A stretch of 64,000 nucleotides of DNA from Rathayibacter iranicus NCPPB 2253 = VKM Ac-1602 (GCF_003149025.1 NZ_QGDV01000003.1:1-64000), one strand, 5' to 3'; numbered from the stretch's first letter, positions 18,970 to 28,176 are shown. The notes: generated from the letters alone by a model not told the origin. A program made the numbers and translations.

Positions 18970-19545
18970 GTGCTGGTCTACCGGGTTTTCCCCTACGATC
19001 CGGCGGCGAGGCTCGGCGAATCGGGGCACCCCGACTTCGTGTATCAGCCCGCTCAGGGAGCCTCGAGGCTCGATAATCCTGCGTCGTACACGACGCGGTA
19101 TTTCGGCCACACACCGGAGGTAGCCGTGGGCGAGTCCTTCGGCGACCTGGCTACTTGGTCGGACGACATGTTCGAGACTCCCTGGCTCCCGCTCGGTCGC
19201 CGGGTCCTCGGGGTCTTCGAGATTTCCGACGAGACTCCGCTTCTCGAACTGGACGACGCCGCGAATCTCGTGGAGCGCGCGCTCCGGCCCACCCAGGTCG
19301 TCACGAGGGTGCGAGCGGTGAGTCAGGCGTGGGCGCTGAGCATCTTCCGGGAGGAGCGCCACGGTGCCAGGCGCTGGGCGGGAGTCCGATGGTGGTCCTA
19401 CCAGCGCCCGCACTGGACAGTCTTCGGGCTCTGGAACGTCGAGGACGGAGCCGTGCAGCACCGGCTCGTCGAGGCGCAGACCCTCTCGCGGACGCATCCC
19501 GCTGTCGTCTCGGCCCAGGCCTCCCTAGGAAAGACCTGGCACTGA
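18970..19545 (+). CDS. RES domain toxin (NAD+-degrading type)
   Basis: The protein has 191 residues from GTG 18970 (VLVYRVFPYDPAARLGES). The family hydrolyses or phosphorolyses NAD+ in the cytoplasm and arrests growth. Visible features are the YRVF start, NPASYTTRYFGHTPEVAVGESFGDL, then DDAANLVERALRPTQVVTRVRAVSQAWALSIFRE and a late WWSYQRPHWTVFGLW segment that fits the RES core. It sits directly behind its antitoxin, with a two-base gap. It looks intact. Confidence 0.85.
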   Translation: MLVYRVFPYDPAARLGESGHPDFVYQPAQGASRLDNPASYTTRYFGHTPEVAVGESFGDLATWSDDMFETPWLPLGRRVLGVFEISDETPLLELDDAANLVERALRPTQVVTRVRAVSQAWALSIFREERHGARRWAGVRWWSYQRPHWTVFGLWNVEDGAVQHRLVEAQTLSRTHPAVVSAQASLGKTWH

Positions 19546-19654
19546 GCGGCGCCCTGTCACGCCCGCCTCCGCCTCCGCTACCCCCCTGCGCCGTCGGGCG
19601 GGGCGGAGCAGAGTGGAGAAGGTCGGCAGAGCGTCGACGCGAAAGGAGAGCGCT

Positions 19655-19807
19655 ATGAGCACCGACCGCACCACAGGCGACGACACCGAGAAAGACGACA
19701 CCGAGAAGACCGAGGACCTCCCCGACGGCTCCGGAACCGACACGTCGTCCGGCGGAGGCGACACCGACACCGTGTCCGGCGGCGAGCCGGAGGAGCCCAC
19801 GAAGTAG
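19655..19807 (+). CDS. Very small acidic protein
   Basis: The product is 50 residues (MSTDRTTGDDTEKDDTEKTEDLPDG) ending EEPTK. It is preceded by a strong AAAGGAGAG site seven bases before the ATG, which is the main argument that it is real. It is disordered and of unknown function. DDTEKDDTEK is a short internal repeat. Confidence 0.6.
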   Translation: MSTDRTTGDDTEKDDTEKTEDLPDGSGTDTSSGGGDTDTVSGGEPEEPTK

Positions 19808-19892
19808 GGGACCTTGCGGCGGGAGGAGCGGGGAGGGCGGAGCGGATAGCACTGGCCCACCCCGGCGCTCACCGCCCGCTTCCTCCGCTCGC

Positions 19893-20150
19893 TTAGGCCA
19901 AAGGGCCGTCGGTCTCGCTCGAGTGGCGGGTGACCTGCTCGCCGCTGGCCGGATCGACGGCCGAGCGGGTGGTCGACACGGCCTGGCGGCGCCGCGTCAA
20001 CAGGACCAGCCCGAGGATCAGGCCGACCGCGCCTGCCGCCATCAGGATGTAGCCGACCAGCTTCAGGTCGATACCGGACACCTGCACGTCGACGGCGAAG
20101 GCGAGGACCGCGCCGATGACGAGGAGGAAGATCCCTGCTCCGATGCTCAT
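19893..20150 (-). CDS. DUF6458-type small membrane protein
   Basis: The protein has 85 residues from ATG 20150, with GGAGTATGAA upstream. Two membrane helices (GAGIFLLVIGAVLAFAV and LVGYILMAAGAVGLILGLVLL) flank DVQVSGIDLKL, the typical layout of this actinobacterial family. A hydrophilic tail (RRRQAVSTTRSAVDPASGEQ) follows. The function is unknown. Confidence 0.75.
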   Translation of the reverse strand: MSIGAGIFLLVIGAVLAFAVDVQVSGIDLKLVGYILMAAGAVGLILGLVLLTRRRQAVSTTRSAVDPASGEQVTRHSSETDGPLA

Positions 20151-20349
20151 TTCATACTCCTTCTGCATGTCGCCGATGCGCACGCTGGGGCGCGCAGAAA
20201 CGTCGGCGATCGCTCCACGGTAAGCCGGGAGATGCGGGGCGACCCAGGCCTTTCTCCGGAGGGCGTCGGGGTGTAGGAGCCGCTCGCACGGCCCGCCGAC
20301 GACTGGGCTCGTGACAACTGGGCTTGCGACAGGGGAATGCGGCGAGCGA

Positions 20350-20748
20350 TCAGCGGTCGGTCACCCGCAGCATCACGCGGGTGCGGTCGCCACGGCTGAC
20401 GAGGCGCTCGATCAGCATGAAGACTCGGTACTCGAGCCGATACTTGCTGAGGAACACCAGGCCAAGCCGCTCGACCTCCGCCGTGTCCGCATCGATCGTG
20501 GCATCCGCCTCCAGCACTGCGGCACGGTCGGCCACTCGACCGCGCCGGTCGCAGGGGACCAGCGTCACCCGCGGGTCGTTGCGAAGGCGCTTCACCTTCC
20601 CGCTGTGGCGGGGAGTGGTCACGATCAGCTCGTCCCCGTCCCTGGCGATCCACACCGGTGTCGACACTCCGACGCCGTTCTTGCGGAAAGTCGTGAGCGA
20701 GACGAAGGACGCGTCGCTGAGAGCGGCGAGGGCGGGGGAGAGGGGCAT
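20350..20748 (-). CDS. PPOX-class F420-dependent oxidoreductase-like protein
   Basis: The protein has 132 residues with a split beta-barrel, FMN/F420-binding fold. The start SDASFVSLTTFRKNGVGVSTPVWIARDGDELIVTT and the core SGKVKRLRNDPRVTLVPCDRRG are family-typical. The cofactor is likely the deazaflavin F420, as in related actinobacterial proteins, but this cannot be proved from sequence. It is a single gene, divergent from the nuclease at 20826. Confidence 0.85.
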   Translation of the reverse strand: MPLSPALAALSDASFVSLTTFRKNGVGVSTPVWIARDGDELIVTTPRHSGKVKRLRNDPRVTLVPCDRRGRVADRAAVLEADATIDADTAEVERLGLVFLSKYRLEYRVFMLIERLVSRGDRTRVMLRVTDR

Positions 20749-20825
20749 CTTCGAAGACTAGAGCCGCCGGGAACCCCCACCGCAAGCCTCCAAAGGATTC
20801 CAATTCGCCCCCGTAGGCTCGCAGG

Positions 20826-21656
20826 ATGACCGCCCCGACGCCTCTGATCGGCCACACCGAGGCGCCCGACCTGCACGTGATGACCTACAACATTCGCCGG
20901 CGGATGCCGCGTCTCACCTCCCGCGCCGTCGACCGGTGGGAGCGTCGCCGGCCCCTCGTTCAGCGCCTCCTTGAGCAGGAGCGACCCTCGATCCTGGCCG
21001 TGCAGGAGGCGCTTCCCGACCAGTCCACGGCCGTGCACGACGCGCTCGGCTCCTCCTTTGAGGCGATGGGCTTTGGCCGCGACGCCGACCGCGGTGGTGA
21101 GCGCGTGATGCTCTTCGTCGATCGAAGCCGCTTCGCCGTGCGGGACTGCAATCAGATCGCGCTCTCTGAGACGCCCGACATCGCAGGCTCGCGTAGCTGG
21201 GGCAACCGGATCCCCCGCACCGCGGTGATCGCCGAGCTCACCGACCACGCGACGAATCGCGAACTCACCGTGGTCAGCACCCACTTCGATCACATCTCCC
21301 AGCGCTCCCGGCTGAGCTCCGCCGAGCTGGTGGCCGCGCGGGTGCTCGAGTTCGGGCGTCCAGCGATTGTGATGGGTGACACCAACACCGATGTCGACAC
21401 CGCTCCTTACCGGGCGCTGCTCGACGGGGGCCGGCTCGTCGACTCCTGGGACGTCGCCGAGCAGCACCTGACCCCGGCGTGGGGCACCTTCTCGAACTAC
21501 CGGGCGCCCGCATCGGGGCGGCGGATCGACTGGCTGGTCGTCAGCGCCGGCGCTGTCGATGTCCTCTCGGCGGGGATCAACGCGGTCCGCTACGACGGTG
21601 CGGCACCCTCCGACCACGAGCCGGTCCAGGCCGTGCTGCGCTTCACGAAGCCGTGA
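20826..21656 (+). CDS. Endonuclease/exonuclease/phosphatase family protein
   Basis: The protein has 276 residues and one EEP domain. Metal and catalytic motifs are VMTYNIRRR, VQEALPDQ (Glu), STHFDH, MGDTNTDVD and SDHEPVQAVL (the catalytic Asp-His). There is no signal peptide, so it is cytoplasmic. It could act on DNA, on phospholipids or as a phosphatase; EEP proteins cannot be separated by these motifs alone. The next gene starts within its stop codon. Confidence 0.85.
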   Translation: MTAPTPLIGHTEAPDLHVMTYNIRRRMPRLTSRAVDRWERRRPLVQRLLEQERPSILAVQEALPDQSTAVHDALGSSFEAMGFGRDADRGGERVMLFVDRSRFAVRDCNQIALSETPDIAGSRSWGNRIPRTAVIAELTDHATNRELTVVSTHFDHISQRSRLSSAELVAARVLEFGRPAIVMGDTNTDVDTAPYRALLDGGRLVDSWDVAEQHLTPAWGTFSNYRAPASGRRIDWLVVSAGAVDVLSAGINAVRYDGAAPSDHEPVQAVLRFTKP

Positions 21657-22249
21657 GCGGCTCCGTCCTCGTCGCGACCTTCCTCCAGCCCCCGCGCACC
21701 CGTGGCGAGTGGCTGGCCGACGCCGTCCGCGGAGTCGGAGCGGCGAGCATTGTGGCCGCCGCGATCGGCTGGGGCCTTGTCGACGTCGCCGTCCTGGCGC
21801 TCGCGGCGATCGGCCTCGTCGTGCCGCGATTCCTCGGTATTCGGCCGGCGCTCGACGCGGCGTTCGGTGTGGCGCTGCTCGTCGCCTCCTGGAGCAGCGT
21901 GCTCGGGCTTTACGAAGCATGGGTCGGCTGGGATCTGGTGGTGCACTGCGTGCTGAACGGGCTGGCCGCGGCGGTCGCCTACATCGTGGCCGCCCGGGCC
22001 GGAGTCGTACCGACGGTGTCCGGCGCGCGCGGACCACTCGCTCCCGCAGTCGTGCTCTGCGCATGCTTCGGCACCACCGCAGGCGTGCTGTGGGAGTGGG
22101 GCGAATGGGCAGGCCACCGCTTCATTGACTCCTCGATCTTCATTGGCTACGAGGACACGCTGGGCGACCTCGCTGCCGGCACCGTGGGGTCTCTCCTCGC
22201 CGGTCTCCTCCTGCGCTTCTGGTCTGCGAAGTCCCGCCTCGCCTCCTGA
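21653..22249 (+). CDS. DUF2238-like integral membrane protein
   Basis: The protein has 198 residues from GTG 21653, overlapping the previous stop (GTGA). It has about five to six membrane helices. WDLVVHCVLNGLAAAVAYIV, GVLWEWGEWAGHRF and GYEDTLGDLAAGTVGSLLAGLLLRFW fit the YjdF/DUF2238 plan (conserved D..H, WE..E, D...D..G). The function is unknown. Confidence 0.65.
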   Translation: MSGSVLVATFLQPPRTRGEWLADAVRGVGAASIVAAAIGWGLVDVAVLALAAIGLVVPRFLGIRPALDAAFGVALLVASWSSVLGLYEAWVGWDLVVHCVLNGLAAAVAYIVAARAGVVPTVSGARGPLAPAVVLCACFGTTAGVLWEWGEWAGHRFIDSSIFIGYEDTLGDLAAGTVGSLLAGLLLRFWSAKSRLAS

Positions 22250-22301
22250 CCTCGCGCGCGTCTCTCGCGCGTCGCCGATGGCGCGGCGTAGCGTGTGGCC
22301 C

Positions 22302-22994
22302 ATGTGCGGCCGCTTTGCGATGGACTCCACGACCGATGAGTTGATCCGCGAGTTCGTCGCGGCGGGCGGGAGAGCGCAGGACTGGGCGCCCGACTTCAGC
22401 ATCGCGCCCACCGACTCCGCCCCGATCGTGCGCGAGCGGATGCGCGACGGCGAGCCGGAGCGTGAGATCGAGGTGGCCTCCTGGGGCTTCACCCCGTCAT
22501 GGTCGAAGGGGAAGGGAGCGTCGCCGATCAACGCCCGTCTCGAGACCGTGGCCTCGAACGGTCTGTTCCGCGGCGCCTTCGCCAAGCAGCGCGCGATCGT
22601 TCCGATGCGCGGCTACTACGAGTGGGAGGCCCGCGCGGACGGCAAGCAGCCGTGGTTTGTGCACGGCGAGCAGCCGATCCTCGCTGCCGCCGGCCTGTAC
22701 GCCGCACGCAGGGAGGGTGACGAGCGGCGCATCTCGTTCGCGATCATCACCCGCGAGGCTCGCGACTCCTCCGGCGAGGTGCACGACCGGATGCCGGTGT
22801 TCCTCACGCCCGATATCCGAGATGACTGGCTGAGCCCTGAGCCGCTCGCGTCGGCCCAGGAGTTGCTCGCGACGCTGGATCGCGTGTCTGTCGCCATCGC
22901 GGCGACCATCACGGCATATCCGGTGGACCGCCGGGTCAACGACTCCCGCACCGTCGAGAAGCGGGACCCCCGCGTGTTGGAGCGAATCGGCTGA
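22302..22994 (+). CDS. SOS response-associated peptidase (SRAP, YedK/HMCES type)
   Basis: The protein has 230 residues from ATG 22302. It shields abasic sites in single-stranded DNA by forming a thiazolidine crosslink through Cys2. The start MCGRFAM supplies that Cys; SPINARLET (Asn), GYYEWE (Glu) and GEVHDRMPV (His) complete the active site. The length and order are normal. Confidence 0.93.
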   Translation: MCGRFAMDSTTDELIREFVAAGGRAQDWAPDFSIAPTDSAPIVRERMRDGEPEREIEVASWGFTPSWSKGKGASPINARLETVASNGLFRGAFAKQRAIVPMRGYYEWEARADGKQPWFVHGEQPILAAAGLYAARREGDERRISFAIITREARDSSGEVHDRMPVFLTPDIRDDWLSPEPLASAQELLATLDRVSVAIAATITAYPVDRRVNDSRTVEKRDPRVLERIG

Positions 22995-23137
22995 CGCCGG
23001 AGCGACCCCGCGGACGAAGCGGTGCTCAGCCCCCGATTCGGCGATGGGGAGGCGGCGTCCGGCGCCAGAATCGATGCCGTGCGGAGCCCTCGACCTATCC
23101 TCAGCGGAAGATAACGCTGGAGAGGGGGACACGAGTG

Positions 23138-24967
23138 ATGCACGCTGTGTCGGTTGTGGTGTTCGATGCCGAGATCGCCGAGAAGCTGTGCGCTCAGTTG
23201 CGGCAGGCTGCGGACGTGCTCGAGGGTCAGTTCGCGTCGAGAAGCGCGATGGTCGAGCAGGCGATGATCGACTTCTCGGGCATGTACTCGCGGATGTTTC
23301 ACGACAATTTCCGGGACGAGGTGAGCGATCGGCACCGGCTCATCGGTGAGCTCCGCGAGTTCGCAGCGCAAGTCACCCTCATCGCGGGTCAGGCGGAGTC
23401 CGAGAATCGGCGTCGACGCGAACTCGCCGAGTGGCAGGAGCGCGAGGATCAGCGACAGCGCGACTCCGCTGACCCTGTCCTCGCGCTGGCGCAGAGCCTG
23501 GATCAGTTCGTCGACCTGCGTCCGAGTACGGAGCCGATCATTCCGAAGCCGATCATGGTCAGTTTCGCCCCTCGGCCTCGGTACCGGTACTGCGGCGGTT
23601 CGCCGACCCGCGAGCGAAGCTCGGCCGACCCTGAGCGTCTCCGCATCTTCGCAGGGAGGGTCCGAACGCTCGTCGACGAGGCAGTCGGCCCGCTCGTCCT
23701 GCTGCGCTCGTTCTGGCGCTACTTCGTCGAGGACTGCTGGTGGGCGCGGATCGAGTACGCCGAGGTCCTGCCCGGCTTCGAGTCCTTTCTTGCCGCGCTC
23801 GTCGAGGATGCGAGCTGGGCCGAGCGGATCGCCACCGCGTTCGAGCAGGCGGGCGGTGCAGGGCTCACCAACACTGCGCTCGATGCTCGGGCTTCCTCCC
23901 AGGCGCCGCCCGGTGTGCTGCGGCTGCTCGAGCCGGGCCTCGGTCCTGCCGAGGTGGCGGCGGAGTGGTCCCCGATGGATCTCGCGCTGGAGGATATCGC
24001 CGCGCTGCCCCTGCCCACGCGCTTGGGTCTGGCGGGCCTCAACGGACTGCCGGCCGCCGTCCGAGATGCCGCCTCCCGTTCGCTGCTCGCCGATGCCATC
24101 GCGGATCCGGCGCGGATGCGGACCTCAATGGGACTGACGTCGCCCGGGGGGCCTTCGCTGGAGGAGTTCGAGCACCAGGTGAGCTCGTTGGCGGCGGGAC
24201 TGGCGTCGGCGGATGCCCGAGCACGGCGGAGAGGCACGGTTGCGCAGTTGGTGGGGTTCGGGTCGGATGACGGCATGCTGACGGCGGCCGTCTCGATCGG
24301 CGACCTCGACACCGCATCGACGGTGCTCGTCAACGTGCCTGGCGCGGGAACGACGCTCGACGGAATCGGAGGGAACCTGGACGCGGCGAACGACCTGCGG
24401 TCGGCGACGATGAAGGAAGTCGGCGGACCCACCGCCGTCGTCGCCTGGCTCGGCTACCGGGCCCCGTCTTTCCCGGAGGTGCCGGGGATAGACCGGGCAA
24501 CCTCCGGCGCTGAGCGCTTCGCCACCTTCCTCGACGGACTGTACGACTCGCGGCGCGATGCCCCGCCTGATCGGGTGACGGTCATCGCCCACTCCTACGG
24601 GTCGACCCTCGTCGCCCTTGCGGTGCAGCTTACCGAGCATCGGATCGACGACTTCGTCGCTTACGGCTCCCCGGGTTTCCAGACGGGGACGGAGGTGGCG
24701 GACCTGAACGTCGATGAGGTGCACGCCACCGAAGTCACGGCGGATAACACAGCCATCGTGGGTCGCTTGTTGTCGGCTCCCAATCGAACGGATCCGCGGG
24801 AACTCTCGGGCGTGCACGTGTTCTCCTCCGAGGAAGGCCCTGGCACGCGCGCCGTGACGACACACGACATGACTCCCGATCAATCGGGTGGGGTCGTCGG
24901 CTATCTGTCGCCCGACTCCACAACGATGGCGTCCATCGCCCGCATCGCGGTCGGAGGTGAGCCGTGA
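23138..24967 (+). CDS. DUF1023-type alpha/beta hydrolase with a long helical N-terminal region
   Basis: The protein has 609 residues from ATG 23138; GAGAGGGGGA lies eight bases upstream. Residues about 1-110 are helical and WXG100-like in size. The C-terminal DUF1023 domain (about 390-560) has VLVNVPGAGTTLDG, VAWLGYRAPSFPEVPGI, VIAHSYGSTL with the nucleophile Ser, and DFVAYGSPGF. In this family the hydrolase is often carried by secreted or WXG-associated proteins. No signal peptide is present. Two tandem lipoprotein genes follow with a four-base overlap, so the three form an operon and may act together at the cell surface; that is inference. Confidence 0.8.
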   Translation: MHAVSVVVFDAEIAEKLCAQLRQAADVLEGQFASRSAMVEQAMIDFSGMYSRMFHDNFRDEVSDRHRLIGELREFAAQVTLIAGQAESENRRRRELAEWQEREDQRQRDSADPVLALAQSLDQFVDLRPSTEPIIPKPIMVSFAPRPRYRYCGGSPTRERSSADPERLRIFAGRVRTLVDEAVGPLVLLRSFWRYFVEDCWWARIEYAEVLPGFESFLAALVEDASWAERIATAFEQAGGAGLTNTALDARASSQAPPGVLRLLEPGLGPAEVAAEWSPMDLALEDIAALPLPTRLGLAGLNGLPAAVRDAASRSLLADAIADPARMRTSMGLTSPGGPSLEEFEHQVSSLAAGLASADARARRRGTVAQLVGFGSDDGMLTAAVSIGDLDTASTVLVNVPGAGTTLDGIGGNLDAANDLRSATMKEVGGPTAVVAWLGYRAPSFPEVPGIDRATSGAERFATFLDGLYDSRRDAPPDRVTVIAHSYGSTLVALAVQLTEHRIDDFVAYGSPGFQTGTEVADLNVDEVHATEVTADNTAIVGRLLSAPNRTDPRELSGVHVFSSEEGPGTRAVTTHDMTPDQSGGVVGYLSPDSTTMASIARIAVGGEP

Positions 24968-25668
24968 CGGAGTGGGGACGACGATGGCGGGTTATGGGGC
25001 TCGCGGTGCTGGTGTTGGTGATGAGTGTCGGGTGCGGCGCGGGAGAGGAGCGGAACGTGAGAGATGCGGCGGGTCTGACGCGGGAAGAGGTCGCGGTGTT
25101 GAGTCAGGAGCAGGAGTTCGCTCTCGTGGCGAAGCGTTATGCGCATGTGGAGGAGTTGCTGCGGGAGGCGCAGTTGCAGATCAGCGACGGGGAGTGGACC
25201 TGGATCGACGTCGACTGGCTTCCGCACGGCGGTGGCTCGGGCGGAGTCGGCGGGCCGCTCCCGGGGTCGAACAGTGGGAACACTTATTACCTTGAGGCTG
25301 GTCGGTATCAAGATGTGCCGGGCGGTTCGGGCGACGAGGCGGGTTTAGAGCCGATGCGCCGGTATTTTGAGGAAAAGGGCTGGCAGTATTACGTCCGGGA
25401 AATGTCGGGGACTCACGACATTTGGGGCATCACCGGTGATGGTTATCGGGTGGCGTGGGCGGTGCGTGATATCGGCCGTTATTCACTCGAGGTGTATAGC
25501 GAGTTGTTTTGGTCGAATGATTCGACCGAACTGACGATCGCGATTGGCGGCCGGGATACGACGAACACGCCGGTCACGTCGCGGCCGGGTGTTTTCATCC
25601 CGTTCCCGAAGTGGGAGGACCCGTTTACTCGCCCGCCGATCATGCGCGAACCGCCTGCGCGGTCATAG
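24964..25668 (+). CDS. Lipoprotein, tandem copy 1 (possibly LppA-like)
   Basis: The protein has 234 residues from GTG 24964. The lipobox is MSVGC with the lipidated Cys near 24, after RRWRVMGLAVLVLV. The mature part is soluble: GAGEERNVRDAAGLTREEV, a helix ending AQLQISDGEWTWI, then EPMRRYFEEKGWQYYVREM and VYSELFWSNDSTELTIAIGG. It is nearly identical over long stretches to the next gene. The plan (lipobox, helix, GEW.W, RYFE) recalls actinobacterial LppA-type lipoproteins, but I am not sure. It has more T and A in third positions (GAT, TAT, GGT, TTG) than the neighbours, suggesting a different history. Confidence 0.75.
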   Translation: MTEWGRRWRVMGLAVLVLVMSVGCGAGEERNVRDAAGLTREEVAVLSQEQEFALVAKRYAHVEELLREAQLQISDGEWTWIDVDWLPHGGGSGGVGGPLPGSNSGNTYYLEAGRYQDVPGGSGDEAGLEPMRRYFEEKGWQYYVREMSGTHDIWGITGDGYRVAWAVRDIGRYSLEVYSELFWSNDSTELTIAIGGRDTTNTPVTSRPGVFIPFPKWEDPFTRPPIMREPPARS

Positions 25669-25670
25669 GA

Positions 25671-26384
25671 GTGGAGGGGGCGAAGGGAGCGCGGCGTTGG
25701 CCGTGGCGGATGATCGTGCTCGCGTTAGTGGTGCTGCTGGTGAGCGGGTGCGGCGCGGGAGAGGAGCGGAACGTGAGGGATGCGGCAGGTCTAACCCGGG
25801 AAGAGGTCGCGGGGTTGAGTCAGGAGCAGGAGTTCGCTCTCGCGGCGGAGCGTTATGCGCATGTGGAGGAGTTGCTGCGGGATGCGCAGTTGCAGATCAG
25901 CGACGGAGAGTGGACCTGGATCGGAGGTGACCGAGTGCCTTATGGGGGCGGCGCGGGCGGCGTCGGCGGGCCGCTGGCGGGATCCAACCACACGAATAGC
26001 TATTACCTTATGGCGAGCCGTCTTCAGGTTGTGCCGGGTGGGTCGGGTGATGAGGCGGGTTTGGAGCCGATGCGCCGGTATTTCGAGGAGAAGGGCTGGA
26101 AGTATTATATCCGGGCTATGTCGGGGTCTCACGATATTTGGGGCATGACGGGTGATGGTTATCGGGTGGCGTGGGCGGTGCGTGATAATGGCCGTTATTC
26201 GCTCGATGTGTATAGCGAGTTGTTTTGGTCGAATGATTCTACCGAGTTGATAATTGCGATTGGCGGCCGGGATGCGACGGATACGCCGTTCACGTCTCGT
26301 CCCGGCAGGTTCGTTCCGTTCCCGAAGTGGGAGGACCCGTTCACTCGTCCGCCGATTATGCGCGAACCATCCGCCACTCCGTAG
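25671..26384 (+). CDS. Lipoprotein, tandem copy 2
   Basis: The protein has 237 residues from GTG 25671, two bases after the stop of copy 1; an ATG at 25710 is an alternative. The lipobox is LVSGC. Identity with copy 1 is very high from GAGEERNVRDAAGLTREEV to MREP. Differences cluster at DVDWLPHGGG versus GGDRVPYGGG, at SGNTYYLEAGRYQDV versus HTNSYYLMASRLQVV, and in the signal peptide. This suggests a recent duplication or gene conversion with local diversification. Confidence 0.75.
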   Translation: MEGAKGARRWPWRMIVLALVVLLVSGCGAGEERNVRDAAGLTREEVAGLSQEQEFALAAERYAHVEELLRDAQLQISDGEWTWIGGDRVPYGGGAGGVGGPLAGSNHTNSYYLMASRLQVVPGGSGDEAGLEPMRRYFEEKGWKYYIRAMSGSHDIWGMTGDGYRVAWAVRDNGRYSLDVYSELFWSNDSTELIIAIGGRDATDTPFTSRPGRFVPFPKWEDPFTRPPIMREPSATP

Positions 26385-26424
26385 CAGGAGGAGCGGAGCC
26401 GCGGCCCCTCCCCTCCCCGGCGCT

Positions 26425-26736
26425 CTACTTCGTGCCGGCGTGGCCCGGGAACGGCTTGCCGTTCAGCGAGACCTCATCGGGGTCGACCTCGACGGTCCCC
26501 ACGTCGTCCGGGCCACCGGTGCCGGGCACGGCGGTGACGTGTGCCGAGCCGGAGACGTCTGTGCGGCTCGCGGCCGGGTCTTCGTCCTGCTTCGCCTCGG
26601 TCTCGCGCTCACTACCGGGAGACTCGGCCATGTCCTTCTCGATCGTCTCGCTTTCGGAGGAGGTGGCCGGCGCTGCCCCGTCCGGCGCGCCGATCGTCGA
26701 GCCCTGGTCGTTGTGTTCCGTACGGTTCTGATCCAT
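26425..26736 (-). CDS. Small acidic hydrophilic protein
   Basis: The product is 103 residues from ATG 26736 (MDQNRTEHNDQGSTIGAPDG); a start at 26751 (MRGDDMDQ) is possible. It is rich in Glu, Asp, Ser and Thr. The end VDPDEVSLNGKPFPGHAGTK is the most conserved-looking part. There is no signal or membrane segment. It is convergent with the lipoprotein operon and divergent from the kinase. The function is unknown. Confidence 0.6.
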   Translation of the reverse strand: MDQNRTEHNDQGSTIGAPDGAAPATSSESETIEKDMAESPGSERETEAKQDEDPAASRTDVSGSAHVTAVPGTGGPDDVGTVEVDPDEVSLNGKPFPGHAGTK

Positions 26737-26910
26737 GTCGTCGCCTCTCATCGTGACCTTCGACGCTACGTCCGGACGCAGCGGCAAGCACCGGCTTGAC
26801 AGCTCTGCTCCCGTGCTTCGGATGGCGTCAAGGGAGGACGTACTACCCTGGGAGAACGGTCGCACCGGGGGGGCGCGGCACACGCCGCAGCACCCGCGCG
26901 AGGAGGATCC

Positions 26911-28176
26911 GTGGCATCCCACCGGACAGGCGAGACCCCTGTCGTCGGCATGACGATCGGCAGGCGGTACACGGTCGAGGCGCTCATCGGGCGCGGAGGA
27001 ATGGCGACGGTGTACCGCGCCCGCGACGAGATCCTGGGCCGACCGGTCGCGCTGAAGATGTTTGCGTCGGATATCGACGATGCGCAGGACCTGCAGCGCA
27101 AGGCCTCCGAAATCCGCTTGCTGGCGGCTCTGAATCATCCGGCGCTGGTCACTCTCTACGACGCGCACGACGGCGGGGACGACACCAACGGTCAGGCATA
27201 CATGGTGATGGAGCTCGCTGAGGGCCCCAGCCTCTCCGAACGCCTCGCCTCCGGGCCCGTCGCCCCGAACGACGTCGCCTCGATGGCCGCCGATCTCGGT
27301 GAGGCTCTGCATACGGTCCACGCGGCCGGAGTCGTGCATCGCGATGTCAAGCCGTCGAACGTCCTCCTCGTGCCGAGTCCGCTGACGAGCCGCGAGTTCC
27401 GGCCCAAACTCGCCGACTTCGGTATTGCGTCGCTCATCGACGCGACACGGATCACGGCCCCCGGCACGCTGATCGGCACCGCTGCCTACCTCAGTCCTGA
27501 GCAGGCCCACGGCGAGCCGCTCACGGCCGCGAGCGACGTCTACTCGCTCGGGCTCGTGCTCCTGGAGTCGCTCACTGGTCGTCGCTCGTTCACCGGCTCG
27601 GCCATCGAGGTCACACTCGCGCGGCTGCTGCGCGACCCCGAGGTATCGGAGTCGCTCGGGAGCGGCTGGTCCTCTCTCCTGGGTGCGATGACTCGACGTG
27701 AGCCCGGTGGGCGGCCGAGCGCACTCCAAGTCTCGGAGTCGGCGCGTCGCCTGATCGACCCTCGACGGGACGTTCCGCCGACGGCGATCGTCGTGCCGGA
27801 CGTGCCTTCGTCGGCGACGCGGCTTCTCCCGGTCCACGAGTCGACGGACTACCCCGCCACCGAGGTCATGGAGCCGACGGTCGCGGGGCCGGAGTCGTTC
27901 GCGCCGACGCGTCGCTCCGAAAAGACGGGCCACCCCACCACAGATGTTCTGGCTCCGTCGGAGCGGGGTGCTTCGGCGCCTCGCACGGGACCGGCTCCCG
28001 CGAGGTCGCGTCGCTCCGGGCCGAACCCGTGGCTGCTCGTCCTGGTCCTCGTGCTGGTCGCGGTCGCGGTCGGGCTCGCGGTCATCCTGTTCGACAGCCC
28101 GCAGTCGCCGCTGCCCGCGGTCGACGGCGACCTCGGCGAACATCTCCGCCAGCTGCGCGAGAGCATCCGCTCGTGA
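26911..28176 (+). CDS. Membrane-anchored Ser/Thr protein kinase (PknB-like catalytic domain)
   Basis: The protein has 421 residues from GTG 26911, preceded by AGGAGG. The catalytic domain spans about 15-270: GRGGMATVYRA at 28-37, ALKMF with Lys49, VVHRDVKPSN near 145, ADFGIAS near 170 and GTAAYLSPEQAHG. A Pro/Ser/Thr-rich linker follows, then one membrane helix (WLLVLVLVLVAVAVGLAVILF, about 374-394) and an external tail of about 27 residues with no PASTA repeats. The next gene, a lipoprotein, starts inside its stop codon. Confidence 0.92.
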   Translation: MASHRTGETPVVGMTIGRRYTVEALIGRGGMATVYRARDEILGRPVALKMFASDIDDAQDLQRKASEIRLLAALNHPALVTLYDAHDGGDDTNGQAYMVMELAEGPSLSERLASGPVAPNDVASMAADLGEALHTVHAAGVVHRDVKPSNVLLVPSPLTSREFRPKLADFGIASLIDATRITAPGTLIGTAAYLSPEQAHGEPLTAASDVYSLGLVLLESLTGRRSFTGSAIEVTLARLLRDPEVSESLGSGWSSLLGAMTRREPGGRPSALQVSESARRLIDPRRDVPPTAIVVPDVPSSATRLLPVHESTDYPATEVMEPTVAGPESFAPTRRSEKTGHPTTDVLAPSERGASAPRTGPAPARSRRSGPNPWLLVLVLVLVAVAVGLAVILFDSPQSPLPAVDGDLGEHLRQLRESIRS

